NCBI RefSeq assembly: GCF_946481715.1 | Contig: NZ_CAMLOV010000151.1 | Coordinates: forward strand, 1 to 13,894 | Direction of reading: 5' to 3' | Source of the DNA: an uncultured Mucilaginibacter sp. | GTDB taxonomy: Bacteria > Bacteroidota > Bacteroidia > Sphingobacteriales > Sphingobacteriaceae | DNA length: 13,894 nucleotides | Position numbers and translations under genes: made by a program | Notes under the pieces: model-generated | Seen by the model: only the letters and a program-made list of their open reading frames with translations | Told to the model about the DNA's origin: nothing | Databases searched by the model: none | Shown: piece by piece, positions 6,025 to 13,332 of the stretch | Position numbering within the stretch: the stretch's first letter is position 1 | Layout: every line of letters starts with the position of its first letter

Positions 6025-7362
6025 ATGTATAAAAAATTCTTTTCCAATCAATTTCATCTTTTAAAGTACTTTATCCGCTGGTTCGTTATTATCTTTCCGG
6101 TGGCTGTTGCTATTGGCAGTATGGTTGCGCTTTTTTTATGGTTGCTTGGTTGGGCTATCCATTTCAGGTTTGGGCATACATGGCTTTTGTACCTGTTGCC
6201 TGCGGCCGGTGTGGTAATTCACCTTCTGTACAAATGGTACGGCCAATCTGCCGAACGCGGCAACAACCTTATTATTGACGAGATACACCAACCCGGTGCA
6301 GGCATCCCAAAACGCATGGCACCACTTATTTTAATCACCACAGTTATTACGCACTTATTTGGCGGCTCGGCGGGGCGCGAGGGTACAGCCGTGCAGATAG
6401 GTGGCAGCCTGGGCAACCTGTTTTCGGGTTGGTTTAAACTTGATGAGGCTGATAAAAAAATTCTGCTTACTGCCGGCGTTGCAGCTGGCTTTGGGGCCGT
6501 ATTCGGCACGCCGCTTACCGGTACTATATTTGCGCTGGAGGTGATTGCCATAGGCCGTATAAATTATACGGCGTTGCTACCCTGTTTAATTGCCGGTCTC
6601 ACCGGCGATATTACGGTATCTGCATGGGGCATCAAGCACACCTTATACCACGTTGATATGGTAGAAACCGGGCAAATAATTTACGGGCAACATTTACCGG
6701 TTAGTTTATTTTTATTGGCCAAAGTTGTTGTGGCTGCGGCCATATTCGGGCTGGTCAGTATGGGGTTTGCCAAAGCTGTACACCTTGTCAAATACTTCTT
6801 CACCAAACAAATAAAGATCAGCTGGCTTATACCTATTTGCGGCGGCTTAATTATCATTGGGTTAACGTACCTTTTGGGCAGACCCGATTATTTGAGCCTT
6901 GGCGTTGAGCCCGAATCACAGGGTGCGGTAACTATCGTATCGGCATTTCAGCACGGCGGCGCGCTTGCCTTTAGCTGGCTATGGAAACTTGTTTATACTG
7001 CCGTTACTTTGGGTACCGGTTTTAAAGGTGGCGAAGTGACCCCATTGTTTTACATAGGTGCAACCCTTGGTAATACGCTCGGCGAGTTATTAAACGCGCC
7101 AATAGGGCTGTTTGCAGCACTTGGCTTTATAGCCGTTTTTGCCGGAGCGACTAATACACCATTGGCATGCACCATAATGGGGGTGGAGCTTTTTGGCGGC
7201 GAGTACGCCCTGTTTTTTGCAATAGCCTGTTTTACAGCATATTTTTTTAGTGGGGAGGGCGGTATTTATCCTGCACAACGGGTAGCTCATACTAAATTAC
7301 CGGTGGGTGAAACGGCTAAGCCCAAATATGTACTCAGGATGCTCTCTAAATATAAGTTATAA
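6025..7362 (+). CDS. CLC-family fluoride/proton antiporter
   Basis: A 445-residue polytopic membrane protein of the CLC fold. Motifs in order: GAGIP at 91-95 (the place of the canonical anion-binding GSGIP, with Ser replaced by Ala), SAGREGTAVQIGG at 115-127 with E119 at the gating-glutamate position, GFGAVFGTPLTGTIFALE near 155-172, GFKGGEVTPLFYIGATLGN at 332-350 in place of the usual GGIFAP motif, GATNTPLAC at 374-382, and SGEGGIYPAQR at 409-419. There is no CBS domain tail. GREGT, the loss of the GSGIP serine and GGEVTP fit the CLC-F (EriC-F) branch, which exports fluoride, better than chloride types. The adjacent fluoride riboswitch makes this assignment strong. It is probably co-transcribed with the stress protein 67 bases downstream. 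Confidence 0.92.
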   Translation: MYKKFFSNQFHLLKYFIRWFVIIFPVAVAIGSMVALFLWLLGWAIHFRFGHTWLLYLLPAAGVVIHLLYKWYGQSAERGNNLIIDEIHQPGAGIPKRMAPLILITTVITHLFGGSAGREGTAVQIGGSLGNLFSGWFKLDEADKKILLTAGVAAGFGAVFGTPLTGTIFALEVIAIGRINYTALLPCLIAGLTGDITVSAWGIKHTLYHVDMVETGQIIYGQHLPVSLFLLAKVVVAAAIFGLVSMGFAKAVHLVKYFFTKQIKISWLIPICGGLIIIGLTYLLGRPDYLSLGVEPESQGAVTIVSAFQHGGALAFSWLWKLVYTAVTLGTGFKGGEVTPLFYIGATLGNTLGELLNAPIGLFAALGFIAVFAGATNTPLACTIMGVELFGGEYALFFAIACFTAYFFSGEGGIYPAQRVAHTKLPVGETAKPKYVLRMLSKYKL

Positions 7363-7429
7363 GCCATAGTTTTATAAAAACATATTGCCTTCCATTTGTT
7401 AATTAACGGATACCACAACCATCATAGCC

Positions 7430-7897
7430 ATGCAGATCAATAAAATACTTATAGGTATAGACGATAGCAAATTTGCCGACTACGCGGCGTCGTACGGCTT
7501 TGGCCTTGCCAAAACATTTAATGCGCACGTTGGGCTGGTTCACATTGTTGAACCTATGGTTTCGCCCGCAACGCCAAATGATACGCTCTCTGGCCTGCCT
7601 TTTCAGGATACGGGCGTAAACGATGTTGAATTACTGTCGATACAAGAGGATTTAGGGGATAACCTTGTTAACCGTACCATAAAAAAGTACGCCGGCGACT
7701 TGAAAGTGACCCACTTTAACGAATACGGTTCAACAGCAGATGGTATACTGTATTGCAGTAAAGAATTTAATGCTGACCTTATCGTTATAGGCACACATAG
7801 CCGTACGGGTATAGATCGCCTGCTAATGGGCAGTGTCGCCGAAAGCGTAGTGCGTACTTCAACGGTACCCGTGTTGGTGGTGCCGTTTAGTTCATAG
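7430..7897 (+). CDS. Universal stress protein, UspA family
   Basis: A 155-residue single-domain USP. It starts with the usual strand and acidic motif (KILIGIDDSKFAD, 5-17) and ends with the nucleotide-loop region GTHSRTGIDRLLMGSVAESV (121-140) followed by VPVLVVP. In ATP-binding members this loop reads G-x2-G-x9-G(S/T); here the second glycine is S124, while G121 and G134-S135 are kept, so ATP binding is plausible but not certain. Cytosolic. It lies on the same strand 67 bases after the CLC gene with no terminator between, so it may also respond to the fluoride switch. Confidence 0.9.
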   Translation: MQINKILIGIDDSKFADYAASYGFGLAKTFNAHVGLVHIVEPMVSPATPNDTLSGLPFQDTGVNDVELLSIQEDLGDNLVNRTIKKYAGDLKVTHFNEYGSTADGILYCSKEFNADLIVIGTHSRTGIDRLLMGSVAESVVRTSTVPVLVVPFSS

Positions 7898-7930
7898 CCA
7901 ATGGTTTATAGCAGGAAGAAAACTCTCGTT

Positions 7931-7947
7931 ATGAACGGAACGTTCAT
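7931..7947. promoter_or_regulatory. Perfect 7-bp inverted repeat in a convergent intergenic gap
   Basis: ATGAACGGAACGTTCAT has perfect 7-bp arms around GAA. It lies between the ends of the stress-protein gene and serB. No T run follows on either strand, so it is a poor rho-independent terminator. The arms resemble TetR-type operator half-sites, but no promoter is expected here. It may simply protect 3' ends. Confidence 0.35.
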
Positions 7948-8006
7948 TAGTAAATAGCTAAACGGTAGCTTCTATGAACTATCATCCACACACCACGAAC
8001 AACTAC

Positions 8007-9299
8007 CTAATACAGCAGCCGGAACTTTATCGTCTGCTCTATCGCTTTTAATTCATTTAGCACTTTAGCTTCATAACCAGTGTTTACATCGGTAATTACA
8101 TAACCAATTTGGCTGTTGGTTACCAAAAACTCGCCTACAATATTGATGTTGTGGCGGGCAAACACCTCGTTTATTTTGGCCAGTATACCCGGCACGTTCT
8201 TGTGGATGTGTATTAAGCGGTGTGCATTGTTGTTGCGGGGGGGCTGCAGGTCGGGGAAGTTGCAGCTCATGTGGGTGCGGCCCTCGTTCATAAAGGCAAT
8301 AACCCTTTTAGGTATAAAATCCGAGTTCCTGGGGTTGTCCTTAGGGTCATCAAATATGATGATGCCGCTGGCGCAAGCTGCATCTGCCAGTTTGCGGCTG
8401 CTAATTTTGCCAAAACAGCCAATCACCTTTAAGCGGCCCGCGTTTTGTATCTGCTCGGGCGTGGGCTGGTTGGTCTCATCACAAAACAACACACCGGCTT
8501 CGTCCAGGTATTTTTCTTCTATGGTATCCTTGTGGCGCAAGTTATAACCCTCGCGCTTCATTTGTGCTAATGCCTCGTCATCAATATTCCCCACAACCAA
8601 ACATTTAATGCGGTTTTTTGGGTACGATATAGCCCTTGGCAATTTATTGATGTACAAAAACTCATCAAAACTCGGGGTAATGTGGTCTGCTTTTTCGGCT
8701 ACCGATTTACGCTCGATATTCTCAGTAAAGGCAAAGAATTTTTTGATCATCCCCGACTCCTTTAGCTGGAAATCGGAGTACCCGTCACCAATACCGAAAA
8801 TCTCTCCGGGTAGGTTAAGCTCTTTCAATAATTTAACTTTACCGCCTTCCTGCGATAGCGGGTTGTTGCGGTCGTAACCTATAATGTTGCCATCCTCATC
8901 AAATACAAATGTATTGGCGTAGATATTTTCTTTTTTGATATGGTACTCGGTAACTACCGGGATAATAAACTCTTTAAACCCGCCTGATACTATAAGTACC
9001 TCATCCTGATGGTTTTTAAAGAATATGGTGTTGCGCGAAAACGAGGTAGAAACCTTCTTTTTAAGGTGCGTTATCAGTTGTTTTAGATGGTCCCGGTTGG
9101 CGCACAGCAGTTTTACCCGGGCTTCCAGGCTTTCGGTGAAGGATAGCCTGCCTTCCATAGAAGCATTAGTTAAGTCCTCTATCTGCTTATAAATGGCTTC
9201 CCTGTCGGGATGGTTTTTAAGGGATATGCGGGCAAGTTCGTCAAGGGCTTCTACCTGTGTAAAGGTACTGTCGAAATCTATAATGAAGTATTGGTCCAT
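8007..9299 (-). CDS. Phosphoserine phosphatase fused to a phosphoglycerate dehydrogenase remnant with ACT domain
   Basis: 430 residues from the ATG at 9299. Residues 1-225 are a HAD-IB phosphatase: DFDST at 8-12 (nucleophile D8, acid/base D10), SGG at 105-107, K154 and GDGYSD at 171-176. This is the SerB signature (phosphoserine to serine). Residues about 230-320 resemble the N-terminal substrate-domain half of SerA (KCLVVGNI, AGRLKVIGCFGKISSRKLADAACASGIIIFDDP). Residues 322-430 resemble the SerA tail (FMNEGRTHMSCNFPD) and its ACT domain (HRLIHIHKNVPGILAKINEV). The NAD-binding Rossmann core expected between them is missing, so it cannot be a working dehydrogenase. The role is probably serine synthesis, perhaps with serine feedback through ACT (inference). 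The frame stays open 108 codons further upstream, but only through the repeat element. Confidence 0.88.
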   Translation of the reverse strand: MDQYFIIDFDSTFTQVEALDELARISLKNHPDREAIYKQIEDLTNASMEGRLSFTESLEARVKLLCANRDHLKQLITHLKKKVSTSFSRNTIFFKNHQDEVLIVSGGFKEFIIPVVTEYHIKKENIYANTFVFDEDGNIIGYDRNNPLSQEGGKVKLLKELNLPGEIFGIGDGYSDFQLKESGMIKKFFAFTENIERKSVAEKADHITPSFDEFLYINKLPRAISYPKNRIKCLVVGNIDDEALAQMKREGYNLRHKDTIEEKYLDEAGVLFCDETNQPTPEQIQNAGRLKVIGCFGKISSRKLADAACASGIIIFDDPKDNPRNSDFIPKRVIAFMNEGRTHMSCNFPDLQPPRNNNAHRLIHIHKNVPGILAKINEVFARHNINIVGEFLVTNSQIGYVITDVNTGYEAKVLNELKAIEQTIKFRLLY

Positions 9300-9391
9300 G
9301 GGGATGCTGGTATGCTGACTGCAAATGTGCAAATTTTTGCGGGAAGGAGGAGGATAATATGGAAAAGCGATGGTAGCGAATTTTAACGAAG

Positions 9392-9562
9392 GGTAAACCT
9401 TACGCAGGATAATACAGCTGTACGAAATGTTATTTTCCGTACACTTCGTACAGTTTTCGCGGAGTTTCGTACAAGTTCGTACAGTTTCGTACAATCTCGT
9501 ACAGTTTCGTACAGCAAAAATGCAGCGTGCAAAAATCTGCGTTTTTCTGTGGTTTTTCGGTG
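9392..9562 (-). repeat. Dispersed element with 10-bp tandem array, copy B
   Basis: Read on the minus strand this repeats the layout of copy A: CACCGAAAAACC, then CAGAAAAACGCAGATTTT, then an array of 10-bp TGTACGAAAC-like units (clear units at 9504-9513, 9494-9503, 9484-9493, 9474-9483, 9464-9473 and 9443-9452, with degenerate ones between), then the inverted unit ATTTCGTACA (9419-9428) and a right flank ending AAGGTTTACC. A further CCACAGAAAAACA unit precedes the left flank (9563-9576). Unlike copy A it lies upstream of two divergent genes, serB and the M28 peptidase. Confidence 0.85.
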
Positions 9563-9581
9563 TTTTTCTGTGGTTTTTTTG

Positions 9582-9599
9582 CAATTGCGTGCGCAATTG
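9582..9599. promoter_or_regulatory. Perfect 18-bp palindromic site
   Basis: CAATTGCGTGCGCAATTG has perfect 8-bp arms around TG. It sits between the repeat element and the M28 promoter box in a divergent intergenic region. It could be an operator for the M28 gene about 75 bases downstream or for serB. No regulator is recognisable. A terminator role is unlikely because no T run follows on either strand in the reading direction. Confidence 0.4.
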
Positions 9600-9673
9600 G
9601 CGCATCTTTAAAAATACCAGCATTTTGGCTTGTTGTGGTTAAAAAACATCCCGCAAACAATCCGCTGGTTTTA

Positions 9674-9681
9674 TATATTTG
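9674..9681 (+). promoter_or_regulatory. -7 promoter box for the M28 peptidase gene
   Basis: TATATTTG is an exact TAnnTTTG match, 24 bases before the chosen ATG at 9706, giving a leader of about 20 bases. No clear -33 box is seen at the usual distance. Confidence 0.5.
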
Positions 9682-9705
9682 ATTTGTAAAGATGCCTCAA
9701 ACACT

Positions 9706-11361
9706 ATGAATATTAAATCCATCGCATTTATTGCCTTAGCCGGTTTTGCCACTGTTTTAACGGGCTGCTCGTCTGATAAAAAAGAGGAAACCGCCACCGT
9801 TACCGATACGGCACTGGCGGCAGATATTAAGCAGCATATTGGCGTACTTGCCAACGATTCGTTATTGGGGCGCAAGCCGTTTACCGCCGGCGAAGACAAA
9901 ACCATAGCTTATATATCTTCTCAATTTAAAAAATTGGGATTAGAGCCCGGCAATAACGGCAGCTACTACCAGGAAGTGCCCATGGTAGAAATTGGGGCGG
10001 CTGCCGCCCCAACTATGCAGGTAAGCGGAAAAACACCGATGGACCTAAAAATGGGGGAGGATTTTGTGGCGGCTACCCGGCAGGAATTGCCTGCGCTGGA
10101 GTTGAAGAATTCGCCGATGGTTTTTGCAGGCTACGGTATTATAGCGCCTGAGTATAACTGGAACGATTACAAAGGGCTGGATGTAAAAGGCAAAACGGTT
10201 GTAGTGCTGGTGAACGACCCTGGCTTTAAAGCACCCGAAAAGTTGTTTAAAAGCGACACCATGACCTATTATGGCCGCTGGACTTACAAATACGAAGAAG
10301 CTGCTCGGCAGGGAGCTGCCGGCGTACTTATAGTGCACCAAACCGAACCGGCAAGCTACGGCTGGCAGGTGATACAAAACAGTTTTACAGGCTCTAAACT
10401 ATACTTAACCCAGGCCGATAAGCACATGAACCGCTGCAAAGTAGAAGGCTGGCTGAGCGAAGGAACTGCCAAAAAACTGCTGGCCGGTGCCGGTATTACC
10501 GAAGATATGCGCGCCTATGCCCGCAAGAAAGATTTTAAAGCCGTGCCACTAAACAGTTCGGTATCGGTAACTATCAAAAATACACTGAAGTATTCTACTT
10601 CGCATAATGTGATAGCCACCTTAAAGGGTAGCGCCGCGCCGGGCGAATACATTTTATACAGCGCCCATTGGGATCACTTTGGTGTTAAATTGCCTGCCAT
10701 AAAAGGTGATAGCATTTACAATGGCGCGGTTGATAATGCCAGCGGTGTTGCGGCGGTTTTAGCCGTTGCAAAAAAGTTTACGCAGCTAAAGGATAAACCA
10801 AAACGCTCGATAATTTTCCTGGCGGTAACAGCCGAGGAGCAGGGTTTGCTGGGTTCTGAATATTACGGTACGCACCCCATTTACCCGCTTAACAAAACAG
10901 TGGCTAACTTAAATATTGATGCCCTTTCCGACTTCGGCGAAACCAGCGATTTCTCTATCACCGGCAAGGGGCAAAACGATTTGGACGACTATGTAAGTGC
11001 CTTAACCAAGCCTAATGGCTGGACGGTTGTGGGCGATAAAACCCCCGGCTCGGGTGGTTACTATCGGTCGGACCATTTTAACTTTGCCAAGGTTGGCGTA
11101 CCGGCTTTGGATATGCATAACGGCGCAACCTCTATTGAAAAAGGCGAGGCTTACGGCACCCAAAAGCTTAAGGAGTATAACGATGAGCGCTACCACCAGC
11201 CATCAGATAATTATAGTGATAGCATGAACACCCTCGGCATGGCCCAAACCGCCGACCTGATGTTTAAGCTGGGGCTGCAATTAGGCAACGAAAGCACCTT
11301 CCCGGGTTGGAAAGCAGGTTCGGAGTTTAAGGCGATAAGGGAAAAATCAATAAGTAAATAA
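9706..11361 (+). CDS. Lipoprotein M28-family metallopeptidase with PA domain
   Basis: 551 residues from ATG 9706. I chose this start because it gives a proper lipoprotein signal (MNIKSIAFIALAGFATVLTGC, lipobox LTGC, lipidated C21); a frame start at 9679 would lie inside the promoter box. A serine- and acid-rich linker follows. Residues about 137-240 look like a protease-associated domain (MVFAGYGIIAPEYNWNDYKG, GKTVVVLVNDPG, GAAGVLIVHQ). The M28 di-zinc site is complete: H321 in SAHWDHFG, D343 in AVDNASG, E377-E378 in TAEEQGLLGSEYY, D405 in LNIDALSD, and H457 in RSDHFNF. It is expected to be an outer-envelope zinc aminopeptidase or carboxypeptidase-like enzyme acting on peptides; the exact specificity cannot be read. 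It has its own promoter box and terminator. Confidence 0.93.
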   Translation: MNIKSIAFIALAGFATVLTGCSSDKKEETATVTDTALAADIKQHIGVLANDSLLGRKPFTAGEDKTIAYISSQFKKLGLEPGNNGSYYQEVPMVEIGAAAAPTMQVSGKTPMDLKMGEDFVAATRQELPALELKNSPMVFAGYGIIAPEYNWNDYKGLDVKGKTVVVLVNDPGFKAPEKLFKSDTMTYYGRWTYKYEEAARQGAAGVLIVHQTEPASYGWQVIQNSFTGSKLYLTQADKHMNRCKVEGWLSEGTAKKLLAGAGITEDMRAYARKKDFKAVPLNSSVSVTIKNTLKYSTSHNVIATLKGSAAPGEYILYSAHWDHFGVKLPAIKGDSIYNGAVDNASGVAAVLAVAKKFTQLKDKPKRSIIFLAVTAEEQGLLGSEYYGTHPIYPLNKTVANLNIDALSDFGETSDFSITGKGQNDLDDYVSALTKPNGWTVVGDKTPGSGGYYRSDHFNFAKVGVPALDMHNGATSIEKGEAYGTQKLKEYNDERYHQPSDNYSDSMNTLGMAQTADLMFKLGLQLGNESTFPGWKAGSEFKAIREKSISK

Positions 11362-11385
11362 CTAAGCAAACTTTTTATTATTAAG

Positions 11386-11430
11386 GGCTGAAAGAATTTA
11401 CAATTTAAATTCATTCAGCCTTTTGCTTTT
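11386..11430 (+). terminator. Rho-independent terminator of the M28 gene
   Basis: GGCTGAA (11386-11392) pairs with TTCAGCC (11414-11420), and inside it GAATTT (11394-11399) pairs with AAATTC (11407-11412), with one A-A mismatch between. The T-rich TTTTGCTTTT follows at once. Confidence 0.85.
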
Positions 11431-11452
11431 ATACAGATTGTGCTTAGTTTTA
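11422..11452 (+). promoter_or_regulatory. Possible promoter of the YbjQ-domain gene
   Basis: TTTG (11422-11425) and TAGTTTTA (11445-11452, one mismatch to TAnnTTTG) are separated by 19 bases, the spacing expected for the Bacteroidota primary sigma factor. The -33 part overlaps the T tract of the preceding terminator. Confidence 0.35.
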
Positions 11453-11467
11453 AGCAAACCTTATGGC

Positions 11468-12538
11468 ATGAAAAAAGTAATAGTAACCACCACAGAAACG
11501 CTACAGGGGTGGGATATAACAGAATACCTTAAACCGATATACTCGAACCTGGTAGTGGGCGCAAATTTCTTTAGTGATTTTGGCGCGTCGTTTACAGATG
11601 TTTTTGGCGGCAGGGCCACACGTTATGAAAAAAACATCCAAATGCTAAATGAAAAGGCTGTGGATGCTTTAAAAACAAAAGCACTGGCGCTTGGCGCAAA
11701 TTGCATTTTAGGGCTTAAGGTGGATGTTGATGAAGTTAGCGGCAAAAACATGCAAATGTTTATGATAACGGCATGGGGTACGGCAGTTGTCGCCAAAAAT
11801 GCAACCAAGCCCTTGGGTAATTCAAGCAGTAAAGAGATAGATAAAGAGAAAGTAAACGAACAAGCTAATATTATCCGGCTTTTAAAAGCATCGGCAAGCC
11901 CCGATTTTAAACTTAGGCTTAGCGATCTTGAAATTATTGTCGATTCAAAATCGGACCAGTTTAAGGATGTCCTTTTTAATAAATATGTGAATATAAATCC
12001 TGCAAATTTTAGCGAAGAAGAGCTAAAGCAGGTGTTCAAACTTTACAACGATTACTTTGCGGTATTAGATCCGGCGATCCTGATGCCACTTGTTTACAAT
12101 GCCCTGCTCGCAGAAAATAAGGACCTGGCAATTCATAAGTTGATGGAGTTAATTAAACTGAATGACCTTGTTGATTATAGGCTTGTAGGGCAGATGTTAA
12201 AGGCTGACCTTAGCAAACAAAAGCTTGCTTTAAAAATCTTGTTAAATGATATGCCATCATACAGCATTGATGACATCGAAGCCTTGGAAAAAATTATCGT
12301 AGAGGTGGATGATGCATTCCCGATTTTATCAACAAACACCATGAAGAAAGGATTTTTATCTTCTACTGAAAAGCCTGTCTGGGTATGCAAATGCGGGGGA
12401 GCTAACAATATGGACATAGCATATTGCGACAGCTGTGCTAAAGACCAATATGGCTTCAGGAATGAAGAACTTAAAGCGCAGGAGGTAATAGCTCTTTTGC
12501 AGAACAAACTTGCTGCTTTAAGGGATTTGCTGATATAG
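11468..12538 (+). CDS. YbjQ/UPF0145-domain protein with C-terminal zinc ribbon
   Basis: 356 residues from ATG 11468; an upstream frame start at 11423 would overlap the terminator. Residues 3-110 are a YbjQ-type domain (VTTTETLQGWDITEYL, VVGANFFSDFGASFTDVFGGRA, ALALGANCILGLKVDVDEVS, MITAWGTAV), the family once named heavy-metal-binding or UPF0145, which forms pentameric rings in solved structures. A charged helical region with no recognised fold spans about 125-290. Residues 304-323 carry WVCKCGG...AYCDSC, with C307, C309, C320 and C323 as likely zinc ligands, close to a RanBP2-like or short zinc ribbon. A final helix follows. The function is unknown, and there is no signal peptide. Confidence 0.82.
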   Translation: MKKVIVTTTETLQGWDITEYLKPIYSNLVVGANFFSDFGASFTDVFGGRATRYEKNIQMLNEKAVDALKTKALALGANCILGLKVDVDEVSGKNMQMFMITAWGTAVVAKNATKPLGNSSSKEIDKEKVNEQANIIRLLKASASPDFKLRLSDLEIIVDSKSDQFKDVLFNKYVNINPANFSEEELKQVFKLYNDYFAVLDPAILMPLVYNALLAENKDLAIHKLMELIKLNDLVDYRLVGQMLKADLSKQKLALKILLNDMPSYSIDDIEALEKIIVEVDDAFPILSTNTMKKGFLSSTEKPVWVCKCGGANNMDIAYCDSCAKDQYGFRNEELKAQEVIALLQNKLAALRDLLI

Positions 12539-12577
12539 CGATTTGATTAATTTGGAGCTTGATTAATACGATAAAAT

Positions 12578-12774
12578 ATGAAAACGAAATTTTATACAGC
12601 ATTAACTGTAATCGTTTTCATCACTACAAATTTTACTCACTATTTTAGCGGCAACAAATTAGCCGACTTTATGAAAGGTTTTCGGGTGGTTTAGCCACAG
12701 GTGCTTTACTAATTACCTTAGGCAGTGGCGTACAATGGAGGCGGGAGAAGAATAAACAAACTATAACTGGATAA
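12578..12774 (+). pseudogene. Small membrane protein with an apparent single-base frameshift
   Basis: ATG 12578 opens a 38-codon frame (MKTKFYTALTVIVFITTN..., one hydrophobic segment) that ends at TAG 12692-12694. One extra T in the TTTCGGG stretch near 12680 would continue it as GFSGGLATGALLITLGSGVQ and WRREKNKQTITG, ending at TAA 12772-12774. That gives a sensible protein of about 65 residues with two hydrophobic segments and a basic tail. The reading is therefore a broken gene or a homopolymer sequencing error. The joined sequence looks like a small two-helix membrane protein of unknown role. It lies between the YbjQ-domain gene and the secreted protein, on the same strand. Confidence 0.55.
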
Positions 12775-12785
12775 GAGAATTGTAT

Positions 12786-13328
12786 ATGAAGAATATTTTT
12801 TCGGTAGTGTTGATGTTTTGCGCATCTTTCGCATTTGCTCAGCAAAATAAAGGTGCACAAAGCAAGGAATATATTGAATGGAAGGCTGCCAAAATTAATG
12901 GGGTAGTAAACATGGAGGAAGCGGTGGCGAAACTTTATAGCGCCCTTGGTAAACAGGACAGCATAGTAAAGCCGAATATGAATGATGTATGCGCATCATT
13001 CTATAGTAAGCCTTTTAAATACGTTTACATCAAAGGCAGCCAGTTTGAACTTTACGGTAAAAATGCTGTAGTAAGATCGCTTAACTTTAAAAATAATAAG
13101 GTAAGATTGATAGCAGGAAAGTTAACACTTGATGGCAACACCACAATCGCATCCCTGGCAAAGGTATTCCCAATGGCCATAAAAAAACAATACCCCTTAA
13201 CAATAGAGCATAATGAAAAGGTAATGGCGATACAATTATCTCCCAGTAAAGCTATTTCGGAAGACACCTGGCTGTTATTCTTTGAAAACGGGAGGCTGAT
13301 CAGAATAGATTATCACATCAACTGCTAA
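12786..13328 (+). CDS. Secreted protein of unknown function
   Basis: 180 residues from ATG 12786, preferred over a TTG two codons earlier. The N-terminus is a clear Sec signal peptide (MKNIFSVVLMFCASFAFA, cleavage expected after A18, before QQNKG), so the mature protein is periplasmic or exported. The mature part has an early helix (MEEAVAKLYSALGK), then alternating short strands (FKYVYIKGSQFELYGK, VRSLNFKNNKVRLIAGKLTLDG) and a final strand pair (WLLFFENGRLIRIDYHI). I do not recognise a family and see no catalytic motif. It ends 4 bases before the end of the convergent SDR gene, so the two transcripts probably overlap at their 3' ends. Confidence 0.8.
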   Translation: MKNIFSVVLMFCASFAFAQQNKGAQSKEYIEWKAAKINGVVNMEEAVAKLYSALGKQDSIVKPNMNDVCASFYSKPFKYVYIKGSQFELYGKNAVVRSLNFKNNKVRLIAGKLTLDGNTTIASLAKVFPMAIKKQYPLTIEHNEKVMAIQLSPSKAISEDTWLLFFENGRLIRIDYHINC

Positions 13329-13332
13329 TTCA

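Noticed and set aside
9300..9623. A 108-codon in-frame N-terminal extension of the SerB fusion.
   Set aside because: It is encoded by the 10-bp repeat element and its flanks, has no SerB family similarity, and the normal SerB start (MDQYFIIDFDST) is at 9299.
9679..9705. A start of the M28 peptidase at 9679.
   Set aside because: The codon lies in the TATATTTG box, and the added residues would spoil an otherwise ideal lipoprotein signal peptide.
11423..11467. A 15-codon upstream start for the YbjQ-domain gene.
   Set aside because: It would overlap the T tract of the M28 terminator, and family similarity begins right after the ATG at 11468.
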